DNA of 64,000 nt from Bog-532 sp963828445. GTDB lineage: Bacteria > Actinomycetota > Actinomycetes > Streptosporangiales > Streptosporangiaceae. The position numbers and the translations under genes were made by a program. The notes below the pieces were generated by a model, which did no database searches, was not told the origin of the DNA, and was given only the letters and a program-made list of their open reading frames with translations. This document shows, piece after piece, positions 9,417 to 17,527 of the stretch; positions within the stretch are counted from its first letter, which is position 1, and each line of letters begins with the position of its first letter. The stretch lies in NCBI GenBank assembly GCA_963828445.1, contig CAWHFP010000013.1:56690-120689 (forward strand), read 5' to 3'.

Positions 9417-11705
9417 TCACACACGCCCCAGGGCTTGCACTGACCGGCGCATCTCGGCCACGAAGCGGCGGCCTTCCGGCGTCAGCTCATCGCGGTCCGC
9501 GAGCGTCTTGATGGCGTCGCCGGCCGCGTTGCCGGTCCCCGACGCCAGCTCGACATAGGCCTGTTCGAGCGCTCGGTCACTGACGCCGCGTCGGGGGCTC
9601 CGGGTCGCACAGATCGAAAAGGTCGAGGATCGCCCCGAACTTGGCCCGCTGGAAAGCCGCCACGATCGAGCGGGCCAAGCGGGCCGGATCGGCCGACCGC
9701 GACACCGCCACCGCGCCGAACGCATGCCGTTCGACCGCCCCGAGGCCGTTCGGCCCCGCCACCAGGACCGGCACCAGCAGTGAGCCCGGCCCCGATGGCG
9801 GGCGCGAAGCCGGGATAGCTGGTCCCGATCTCGGCCCAGGCTGGCCGCGAAGGTCCGCTGCCAGGCGGCGAACTGCGCGCCGGACAGCGGAGCGGCCGCG
9901 GTTGGCCGTATAGCAGTCGCGGAACGGATCACCGTCCTCGAGCGCGACGCTCAGCCCAGCCGCCCGCAGACGCCGGGTCGCATGCCACTCGGCGGCCCGG
10001 CGATCATCGCCGACCAGGACCGGATCCGCGCCGCCCGGACCAGGTCGCTGCTGGCCAGCTTCCACCAGTCCCCGCCGACCTGGAACTGGACCACGTCACC
10101 GATCGACGATCAGCTCGCGCGGTCGCGCGCTCGGCGCGGATCCGGCCCGGGGACCAGGCGGCCGAGGGTCGGCAGCAGCACCACCCCGTCCACGACGGGA
10201 ACGCTCAGCTCGGCGGCGACGCCGGCCCGGACCGCGGCCGAAGCCGCCAGGGCGCTCAGATAACCAAGGTCGGCGCCGGGGGCCGACGACCGGTGATGCA
10301 GAGCTGGTCGATAGCACCGCACGGCCCAGAACCGGACGAAGGGATGGTCCAGCACCCGGTCGAGAGCCTCCGGGTGCTCGGCGTCGACCGCCGCCAGCAC
10401 ATCCCAGGCAGCCCGCAACCTGTGCGGGCCGCATCGCCCACGGCGGCGGGCGTTCGCGGCCTGATACACCGCCATCAGCAAGGTGCGGCGCAGCGTCCGC
10501 TGCCCGTCGATGAGCTGGTGGACGGCGGCGGCGCTGCCGCGGCCGGAGGCCAGGTCCCGGAAGTCCACGTCGGGCATCTCGTGATAAGTGGACATCTGCG
10601 GCAGCCGCTGCCCGACGTGAGTGATCAGCTTGAGCAGGTCGGCGCAGAAGACGGACGGGTTATCGAATCCGGCCCGACCGGAACCGGTGGGCGTACAGGC
10701 CCCCGCCGCAACTGGTGACGACCGGGCACTCCTGGCAGGTCTGGCACAGTCCGTCCAGACCCTGCTGGCGGGCGACGATGCGGGATGGCGGGCCACCGCA
10801 TCGAGCCCGTCGCTGAAGACGTTCAGTCCGGTCGCCGGCCGCGCCGTCGTAGGTGACCTTGAGCGAGTCCACCTGCTCGTAGCTGCCGTCGGTCTCGATG
10901 ACCGCCAGCGTGGCCGGGGTCAGCCCGAGCGCTTCGGTAAAGCTGTCGCCTCCGGTCAAGGTGGACAGGATCGACTCGAAGGTCCGGACGCTGGTCGGCC
11001 GTCCGTCCTCGAGCCAGCGGTCGAAGATGGCAATCAGCCAGTCGGCGTACTGCTCGTCCCGGCCCGGATCGCGCGGCGGCGGCTCGTCCCAGGTGGCGTG
11101 GGGCAGCAGGAAGTCCACCGCGGGCGGCTCCAGCGCTATCAGGCCTCGTAGACCGCCACCGGGTCGTTGGCCACGTCGATCGTGCACAGCAGCCCGGCGT
11201 ACAGCGGGCGGAACCGGTCCGTGCGCAGCAGGTTGATGGCCCGGACCACCTGGTCATAGCTGCTGCGCCCATTGGCATACCGCCGATGCCGGTCATTGGC
11301 GGCCCGGTCACCGTCAATGGAGATACCGACCCGGACATCGAATTCCGCGAAAAGCTCGCAGAATGCCTCGGAAAGCTGGACACCATTCGTGTGGATACGC
11401 AAATCAAGCTCGCATACGCCACGCAAGGCCGCATTGAGCTCAGTGATTATCCGGCGCAGCCCATCGACGCCGACCAGCAGCGGCTCGCCACCATGCAGCA
11501 CGACCTCGACTGTCGAGGTCGTGCTCGGCCGCGTGCTCGGCGATCCGCTGCGCGGATCGCCGGAGCACGTCGTCCGGAATGGCCTTGGGCCGCCCACGCC
11601 AGCTCTGATCGGCGCCTCATAGACGTAGCAGTGATCGCAAGCAAGATCGCAGCGACTCTGTACCTTGAGGACGAACTGATCGAGAGGGAGAGGTGGTCCG
11701 CCCAT
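9417..11705 (-). pseudogene. fxsB: FxsB: radical SAM/SPASM cyclophane maturase fused to a degenerate HExxH-type domain, frameshifted
   Basis: This is the FxSxx-COOH peptide maturase. ATG 11705 follows AGGAGCGG. The radical SAM motif is CDLACDHCYVYE (CxxxCxxC), followed across two frame changes (about 11612 and 11525) by QSWRGRPKAIPDDVLRRSAQ and VEVVLHGGEPLL. SPASM cysteines appear in CQTCQECPVVTSCGGGLYA and NPSVFCADLLKL. Further breaks lie near 11145, 10850, 10790, 10685 and in 10.1-9.6 kb. The C-terminal half matches the fused beta-hydroxylase-like domain (LEDGDPFRDCY, HAFGAVAVSRSADPARLA). Where that family has its HExxH, this copy reads IVAAFQRAKFGAILDL, so both histidines and the glutamate are gone. 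The product normally makes carbon-carbon cyclophane crosslinks in the FxsA core. The stop at 9417 follows RRSVQALGRV. Confidence 0.88.
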
Positions 11706-11724
11706 GCCGGGCTCCGCTCCTAGA

Positions 11725-11906
11725 TCAAATGTGAGACTGGAACTCCGCCGCCGGTTCCGCCTGCGCACACCGACCCGCTGGCATGCGTGTGCGCTCTCGA
11801 ACGGCTCGCTGCGGAGTACTTCGTATGACCGGTTCTTGCGCAGAGACGAGGTGACCATGTCGGACAGGGGCGAGGTCACCATCGGCCGGGCCTCAGTGGA
11901 AGCCAT
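11725..11906 (-). pseudogene. fxsA: FxsA-like FxSxx-COOH precursor peptide, apparently frameshifted
   Basis: In the frame ending with TGA at 11727-11725 the final residues are AEPAAEFQSHI, exactly the F-x-S-x-x-COOH tail that defines this RiPP class. The stop lies 19 bp upstream of the fxsB start, with the fxsB ribosome binding site between them. That frame has no plausible upstream start. A neighbouring frame supplies a leader-like N-terminus from ATG 11906 (MASTEARPMVTSPLSDMVTS) preceded by AGAAAG. Joined by a one-base shift near 11750-11790 the peptide would be about 60 aa, the normal FxsA size. The C-terminal tail and its position are seen directly; the leader assignment is inference. Confidence 0.65.
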
Positions 11907-12928
11907 CATCGGACCGCTTTCTCGCGGGCGGGTTACCCCGCTGGTGGTGGTGGTGGGAAAGTCGAGGCTGCGGAGAGGGAGCACCAGAGCGGTGCTGATC
12001 ACTTTCCGCAGCGGAAGATAACACAGAATAACAGAGCAGAGCCGCCCGCCATCGGAAGTGCCGCCTGTCAATCCATGTGACGGATGCAGCGCGGGCCGCC
12101 TCGGCTAGGCGAGTCTCGCTCACGCGCATAAACTTAGGGCATGATCCCGCCTGGCAAGAGCCTTCCTGAGCACATTTCCGCATCACTTTTTACCAGCGCG
12201 ACCCTGAGATGGGTGACAACGTTGCGTAGACCAACTCGAAGCGATATCTGGTCATAAGTCTGAGTTCGCGCCGGCATGGTCGTTGCCTGCTGAATTGCCG
12301 GCAGATGCACACGCATGTCTACTGACCGGCACCTGATCCGTGCGCAGAGGCAGCGGGCCTCCCCGAACGTGGGCCGCTCACGGATTCGCCGGCTTCGAAG
12401 CGCCTAGGCGATCACGACCTCGTTGGCCAGCCAGAGATGTCCGGCCGACTGGAACGGCCGGAGCGTAGGACATCCCCGACGCTCAAGGACCGACGCTCAG
12501 GCGGCCCGATACCGTCTCGCCGTGGTGGATGCAGTGCCGTCAGAGCCCGAATGGAATTCGGCTCAGATGGAAGAATTGAACGACGGTCGTGGTGATGTCG
12601 GTGACACCCGAACGGCGACCCGGCGCAGATCACGGTCTGATTGGCCTGACTACAGACGACACATTCATGTCATTCCGGTCATCCATCTCAGCATTAGGCC
12701 ATGACGCGATAAATACGCAGTTTGCCTCGCAGCCAAAACCACGAAGACCGTACCGCTCCTTGAGGGTAAGGGCAAAGGTAGGTCAGTTAGGCAACGTTGG
12801 CTGTGTTGAACCTGTGTTCAGCCGGACACAGTTAGATCACTTGTACCGGTGGTGCCTGAGTTGGAAATCTTGTTCAGGAACCGCGCCTGACCTGACGTTC
12901 CGATTGCGCCGACCGCACCTTGCGAGTG
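11907..12928. other. intergenic region, no supported gene
   Basis: About 1 kb between fxsA and the promoter of the RyR gene. Composition is less GC-biased than in the flanking genes, and no reading frame has a codon bias or motif that supports coding. The fxsA promoter must lie in its left part, but no convincing -35/-10 pair was identified. Confidence 0.5.
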
Positions 12929-12958
12929 TTGACACCCGGTCGGAGGTATATCTCTAAT
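12929..12958 (+). promoter_or_regulatory. strong-looking promoter of the RyR-domain gene
   Basis: TTGACA at 12929-12934 and TCTAAT at 12953-12958 are separated by 18 bp, a near-consensus housekeeping promoter. Transcription would begin near 12965. This argues against the in-frame TTG at 12958 as a start codon and favours the downstream starts at 13019 (leader ORF) and 13132. Confidence 0.65.
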
Positions 12959-13018
12959 TGGGATATTACGGCATCAATGTCTTGCTCATGATGCCGGGCC
13001 TTGGGGATGGGAGCCGTG

Positions 13019-13135
13019 ATGACGTACCGGCTCGCGTGGTTTCACGTGAACCGGATGTTCTTTGGGTGGTTCCCGCGCTGGCCGGACTGGCCGTCACCGT
13101 TATTTGTCCTGGGGCGCGTGGATCACGGCGCATGA
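13019..13135 (+). CDS. short leader ORF (38 aa), Trp/Phe/Pro-rich, coupled to the RyR gene
   Basis: ATG 13019 (GTG 13016 is also possible) follows GGGAG at 13009-13013 and encodes 38 residues rich in Trp, Phe and Pro (begins MTYRLAWFHVNRMFFGWF). It ends at TGA 13133-13135, which overlaps the ATG at 13132 of the RyR gene. Third codon positions in this frame are mostly G or C. The competing frame, used if the RyR protein started upstream, has many A/T third positions, so this frame looks like the translated one. It could be a coupling leader peptide, a tiny membrane-associated partner, or the true N-terminus separated by a frame change. No family recognised. Confidence 0.5.
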   Translation: MTYRLAWFHVNRMFFGWFPRWPDWPSPLFVLGRVDHGA

Positions 13136-15417
13136 TCCAGCGGTGGCTGAGGGCCAGTTCGGCCTGGTGGCGGGCTGGGTTGCGGCCCGACAACGACACG
13201 ACGCTGCTGGTGGCGGTGCTGGTGTGGCTGATGGCCTGGGCGGCGTTCTGGTGGCCGCGGCGGAAGCAGAGCCGCACGGTGGGCCTGATCACCATCGCCG
13301 CGATGGTGGCGGTCGGCGCGGTGCTGGGTACCTCGGCGCTGGCGCCGTGCCGGGGCGACCAGACCAGGGTCTCCGTGGTCGGCGGAGTGCTGGGCTTGTT
13401 CGTGGGAAATCCGCCGACCGCCTACGGCAGCGGAAACGCCTGTCCGCAGCAGGCCCCCTTGGCCCTGCAACTGGGGCAGATCATCTGCCTGGGAGCGACG
13501 CTGATCGGGGTGGTGGGCGCGGCGGCCACGCTGTGGCGAGAGCCGCTGGCCCGGCTGAAAGCGCGTTTCGTCAAGGACGCCACCATCTTCACGGGGCTGG
13601 ACGCGCTGACCATGCCGCTGCTGCGGAGGCTGGCGGAAACTGGGCGGCCCGGCCGGATCGTCGTGATCGAGCCCGACAGCAGTCATCCGCTGCTGGAAGA
13701 AGCCCGCGAGACCGGGGCGCATGTCATGGTGGGCGACCCGGCCGAAAAACGCATTCTGATGCCCATCATCACCGGGTGGCGAGGCTGCGCGCTCAGCTAC
13801 GTCTACGCCGTACGGAGCAGCCTGCCCGAGAACGAAGCCGCGCTGGAAGCCATCACCGGCATCCTGAGCCGCCGGTACCGACGGCCGAACCCGGAACGGC
13901 AGCCGCACCTGGTGGTCCGGGTCGATGACCCCCGGCACGCGAATCACTGGCGCGGGCTGCACAGCGGCATCTCCAGCCACTGGTTCGCGGACGCGCTGTG
14001 CCCGCACGAGTCGACGGCCAGCGCGCTGGCCGACCGGGTCCTGCACACCGGGGCCCGCCAGTTGCTGTTGTGCGGAGACAGTAGCCTCGCGCTCTCGACG
14101 CTGCTGGAATTGGGGCACCGAGCCTGGGAGCAGCACGAGCTGATCGCCGCCGCCCACCCGTCCCTGAACGGCCAGGGGCCGGTCCCCGTCCCGGTGGACC
14201 GGGTGGTGCTGCTCAACCAGCGGGCCACCGACCTGCGGCGCGAGTATCTGGCCACCTCCCCGGCATCGGTGGCGGACGCGTTGCTCCAGATAACCGAGCA
14301 GCCGGCGCGGTGGGAGGACGAACTTCTGCCGCTTCTGGACGGCCTGCCGCCCGAGACGGCGAACGAGACCGCCATTGCCATCGTTGACGGCCTGGGGGAA
14401 GCTACGATGCACGAAGCCGGGCGGGTGGCCCGGCTGCATCCCGGCATCCCGGTGTTCGTGCTGACCTCGGACGGAGCAGGCATGAGCGACGCCATCTTCG
14501 ACCAGCTGCATCCGTTCCAGCGCGCCTTAATGGTGGACGGCCAGGTGCCGGAAGACGTCTGGACCCGGGTGGCCCGGCACTGGCACGAGTGCTATCGCCT
14601 GAGTCACCCCACGGCCCCGGACCAGCCGCCACCGCCGGCCCGCCGGTGCTGGACCGAGCTGGACGAGTTCGTCCGCCAGGACAACATCCTGCAGGTCCGG
14701 TCGATCATGACCGCGGTGGTCGGGCAGGGCCGACGCTGGATGCCGCGGCGTTCGGTCGCACCCGGGAGCATCATCGAGCTGAGCGACCGTGAGCTGGAGG
14801 AGGTCACCCGGGCCGAGCACACTCGCTGGTACCAGCGGCGCCTGTCGGCCGGCTGGTCGGCGGACGGATCGCGCCACCGCCCCCGGCCCGCCGGGGGCGC
14901 CCGGACCCTGGTCAACCACCGGGTGGTGCCCTGGACCGAACTGCCCGAGCCGGTGCGCCAGGAACAGATCGACTACCTGCGCGACCAGCTGACCCGGCTG
15001 GAAGGGGCCGGCTTCGTGCCGGTCGTGCCGCCCGGCGGCCCCGCCCACGCCGCTCGCTACGAGCGGGTCGGCACCGTGCGGGCCCGGAAACTGCAGACCC
15101 GGCGGACGTGGAAGCGGCGGTCAGGTGACGAGCTGGCCGGAAACCCGGGTGACTGGCGGGTGGTGGACGACTCCGGGGACGAGCGGACGGTGCGGGACGC
15201 CGAGTTCGTGGTCAGCCACGAGCATCTCGGCGGCGAACGGTGGCGCCGCACCGGGACCTACCTGGCCTGGCAGGTCGATGAGGCCCAGGTGCTGCGGACC
15301 ATCGAGGGCCGGGCCATCGCCCAGGCCGGGGACTGGGTGGTCGAAGGCTACGGCGGCGAGCGCTGGCCGGTCAGTGACGATCAGTTCCGCCGCACCTACC
15401 GGCCCGCGCCGCGCTGA
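13132..15417 (+). CDS. membrane-anchored Rossmann (TrkA-N-like) plus RyR-domain protein
   Basis: From ATG 13132 the product is 761 aa. Several N-terminal transmembrane segments (LLVAVLVWLMAWAAFWW, VGLITIAAMVAVGAVLG, ICLGATLIGVVGAAATL) precede a nucleotide-binding Rossmann region (GRIVVIEPDSSHPLLEEARE, then GAHVMVGDPAEKRIL), as in TrkA-N/RCK-type sensors. A second such lobe is suggested by ARQLLLCGDSSLALSTLLEL. Near residue 570 there is a ryanodine-receptor RyR domain (EVTRAEHTRWYQRRLSAGWS). C-terminal beta modules have WRVVDDSGDERTV and GDWVVEGYGGERWPVSDDQF repeats. Start evidence: a promoter at 12929-12958, GC3 pattern and an ATGA overlap with the leader ORF; longer forms from 12958 or 12988 are less likely. 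Ligand and role are unknown. Its position beside the fxs locus with its TIR/NB-ARC proteins is suggestive only. Confidence 0.8.
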   Translation: MIQRWLRASSAWWRAGLRPDNDTTLLVAVLVWLMAWAAFWWPRRKQSRTVGLITIAAMVAVGAVLGTSALAPCRGDQTRVSVVGGVLGLFVGNPPTAYGSGNACPQQAPLALQLGQIICLGATLIGVVGAAATLWREPLARLKARFVKDATIFTGLDALTMPLLRRLAETGRPGRIVVIEPDSSHPLLEEARETGAHVMVGDPAEKRILMPIITGWRGCALSYVYAVRSSLPENEAALEAITGILSRRYRRPNPERQPHLVVRVDDPRHANHWRGLHSGISSHWFADALCPHESTASALADRVLHTGARQLLLCGDSSLALSTLLELGHRAWEQHELIAAAHPSLNGQGPVPVPVDRVVLLNQRATDLRREYLATSPASVADALLQITEQPARWEDELLPLLDGLPPETANETAIAIVDGLGEATMHEAGRVARLHPGIPVFVLTSDGAGMSDAIFDQLHPFQRALMVDGQVPEDVWTRVARHWHECYRLSHPTAPDQPPPPARRCWTELDEFVRQDNILQVRSIMTAVVGQGRRWMPRRSVAPGSIIELSDRELEEVTRAEHTRWYQRRLSAGWSADGSRHRPRPAGGARTLVNHRVVPWTELPEPVRQEQIDYLRDQLTRLEGAGFVPVVPPGGPAHAARYERVGTVRARKLQTRRTWKRRSGDELAGNPGDWRVVDDSGDERTVRDAEFVVSHEHLGGERWRRTGTYLAWQVDEAQVLRTIEGRAIAQAGDWVVEGYGGERWPVSDDQFRRTYRPAPR

Positions 15418-15595
15418 GCCGGGCATTCCCCTCGGTCACCCGGCAACTGGCACTGGACCAGCTGCCCGCCAAAGTGCCACCCTGGCCCATGCGTGCACCG
15501 GCCGGCAGGGAAAGCTAGGGGACGTGACACCCGGCCCGTCCGGCGGGATCCGGTGACCCAGAATGAGCCACAAAGAGCCAGCAAAGGAGTCCGTC

Positions 15596-17491
15596 ATGGG
15601 CAGCACTCCGTCGCTCACCGGGATTGACCTCGCCCAGGCGGCCGAGCTGGCCGCGCAGCTGCGGGTTGATTCGGTCCGCTCCAGCACCAGCGCCGGCTCG
15701 GGGCATCCGACCTCGAGCATGTCCGCCGCCGACCTGCTGGCGGTGCTGGTCGGGCGGCACCTGCGCTACGACTGGGACAACCCCGGGAACCCGGCCAACG
15801 ACCATCTGATCTTCTCCAAGGGGCACGCCTCGCCGCTGCTGTACTCGGTGTACAAGGCGGTCGGGGTGGTCTCGGACGACGAGCTGATGACCCAGTACCG
15901 GCGCTTCGGGGCCCGGCTGGAAGGCCACCCGACCCCGGTGCTGCCCTGGGTCGACGTGGCCACCGGCTCGCTCGGGCAGGGCCTGCCCGACGGGGTGGGG
16001 GTCGGGCTGGCCGGAAAATACCTGGACCGGCTGCCCTACCACGTGTGGGTGCTGTGCGGCGACAGCGAGATGGCCGAAGGCTCGATCTGGGAGGCCCTGG
16101 ACAAGGCGTCGTTCTACGAACTGTCCAACCTGATCGCGATCGTCGACGTCAACCGGCTCGGGCAGCGGGGACCCACCGAGTGGGAGTGGGACCTGGACCG
16201 GTACGCCAGCCGGGCCGCCGCGTTCGGGGCCCGGGTGCTGGAGATCGACGGGCACAACCTGGAAGAGATCGACCAGGCGTTCACCACCGCCACCGACGGG
16301 GCGGTCCCCCAGCCGACGGTGATCCTGGCCCGCACGATCAAGGGCCGCGGGTTCTCCGAAGTCGAGGACCACGAGGGCTGGCACGGCAAGCCGTTCCCGC
16401 CCGACATGGCCGAGCGGGCCGTCGCTGAACTGGGCGGGGAGCGGAATCTGACCGTGCGCGGCCCGCAGCCCGGCCCGGCCCCGGACCACGATCCCAGCCT
16501 GGACCCGACCGCGCCCGAGGGCGATGTGCCGTCGGCCCGGTACACGGTCGGGGACAAGGTGGCCACCCGCAAGGCCTACGGTGACGCGCTGGCCGCGCTC
16601 GGGGCCGACAACCCGCGGGTGGTGGCGCTGGACGGCGAGGTCAGCAACTCCACCCACGCCGACGAGTTCGCGCACCTGTTCCCGGAGCGCTACTTCGAGA
16701 TGTACATCGCCGAGCAGCAGATGGTGGCCTCGGCGGTCGGGCTGGCCGTGCGCCACTACGTGCCGTTCGCCTCCACCTTCGCCGCCTTCCTGAGCCGCGC
16801 CTACGACTTCATCCGGATGGCGTCCATTTCCCGGTCGAATATCCGGTTGTCGGGGTCCCACGCCGGCGTGGAGATCGGCGCCGACGGGCCCTCCCAGATG
16901 GCGCTGGAGGACCTGGCCATGTTGCGCGCGGTGCACGACTCGACCGTGCTCTACCCCAGCGACGCCACCAGCACCGCCGCCCTGGTGCGGGCCATGGCCG
17001 ACCGGACCGGGGTCAGCTACCTGCGCACCACCCGGGGCGCCTACCCGGTGCTGTACGCGACCGGGGAGAAGTTCCCCATCGGCGGGTCCAAGGTGCTGCG
17101 GTCCAGCCCGGACGACGCGGTGACGCTGATCGGCGCGGGCGTGACCCTGCACGAGGCCCTGGCCGCCGCCGACCAGCTGGCCGCCGACGGCATCGGGGCC
17201 CGGGTCATCGACCTGTACTCGGTCAAGCCGGTCGACACCGAGACCCTGGTCGCGGCGGTGGCCGCCACCAACGGCCGCCTGGTCGTGGCCGAAGACCACC
17301 ACCCCGAGGGCGGGCTGGGCTCGGCCGTGGCCGACGCGCTGCTGAACGCCGGCCCGCAGAAGGTGTGGCTGACCCACCTCGCGGTCCGCGACATGCCCGG
17401 CTCGGGCACCCCCCAGGAACTGCTGGCCGCGTCCGGGATCGACGCCGACCACATCGCCGCCGCCGCCCGCGACCTGCTCAATGCCCGATGA
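15596..17491 (+). CDS. transketolase, single-chain
   Basis: Thiamine-diphosphate transketolase of 631 aa, moving two-carbon units between sugar phosphates in the pentose phosphate pathway. ATG 15596 is chosen because AAAGGAG lies 6 nt upstream; the ATG at 15563 has no such site. The TPP/Mg motif is LCGDSEMAEGSIWEALDKAS with a later VDVNRLGQRG. Near the start, SAGSGHPTSSMSAADLLAVL and HLIFSKGHASP are the classical substrate and TPP contacts. The pyrimidine-domain glutamate lies in EMYIAEQQMVASAVGLAVR, and SHAGVEIGADGPSQMALEDL and the C-terminal VVAEDHHPEGGLG complete the family. The length resembles the shorter animal-like transketolases rather than the ~690-aa bacterial TktA. Monocistronic or followed by the FUSC gene 36 bp downstream. 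Confidence 0.93.
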   Translation: MGSTPSLTGIDLAQAAELAAQLRVDSVRSSTSAGSGHPTSSMSAADLLAVLVGRHLRYDWDNPGNPANDHLIFSKGHASPLLYSVYKAVGVVSDDELMTQYRRFGARLEGHPTPVLPWVDVATGSLGQGLPDGVGVGLAGKYLDRLPYHVWVLCGDSEMAEGSIWEALDKASFYELSNLIAIVDVNRLGQRGPTEWEWDLDRYASRAAAFGARVLEIDGHNLEEIDQAFTTATDGAVPQPTVILARTIKGRGFSEVEDHEGWHGKPFPPDMAERAVAELGGERNLTVRGPQPGPAPDHDPSLDPTAPEGDVPSARYTVGDKVATRKAYGDALAALGADNPRVVALDGEVSNSTHADEFAHLFPERYFEMYIAEQQMVASAVGLAVRHYVPFASTFAAFLSRAYDFIRMASISRSNIRLSGSHAGVEIGADGPSQMALEDLAMLRAVHDSTVLYPSDATSTAALVRAMADRTGVSYLRTTRGAYPVLYATGEKFPIGGSKVLRSSPDDAVTLIGAGVTLHEALAAADQLAADGIGARVIDLYSVKPVDTETLVAAVAATNGRLVVAEDHHPEGGLGSAVADALLNAGPQKVWLTHLAVRDMPGSGTPQELLAASGIDADHIAAAARDLLNAR

Positions 17492-17527
17492 GACGCGGAT
17501 GAGGCCAGTCGGCGGCGGGGGCCGGGC

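Noticed and set aside
9229..9424. Longer FxsC start with a hydrophobic N-terminus
   Set aside because: The TIR-like domain begins right after ATG 9228, which has its own ribosome binding site; the extension needs another frame change to join it.
12958..13131. N-terminal extension of the RyR protein from TTG 12958
   Set aside because: A TTGACA/TCTAAT promoter ends at 12958, so the codon would be at or before the transcript start, and this frame has poor GC3 compared with the overlapping leader ORF.
15515..17452. 645-aa minus-strand open frame opposite transketolase
   Set aside because: Gly/Arg/Val/His-rich shadow frame with no start signal; transketolase motifs are on the other strand.
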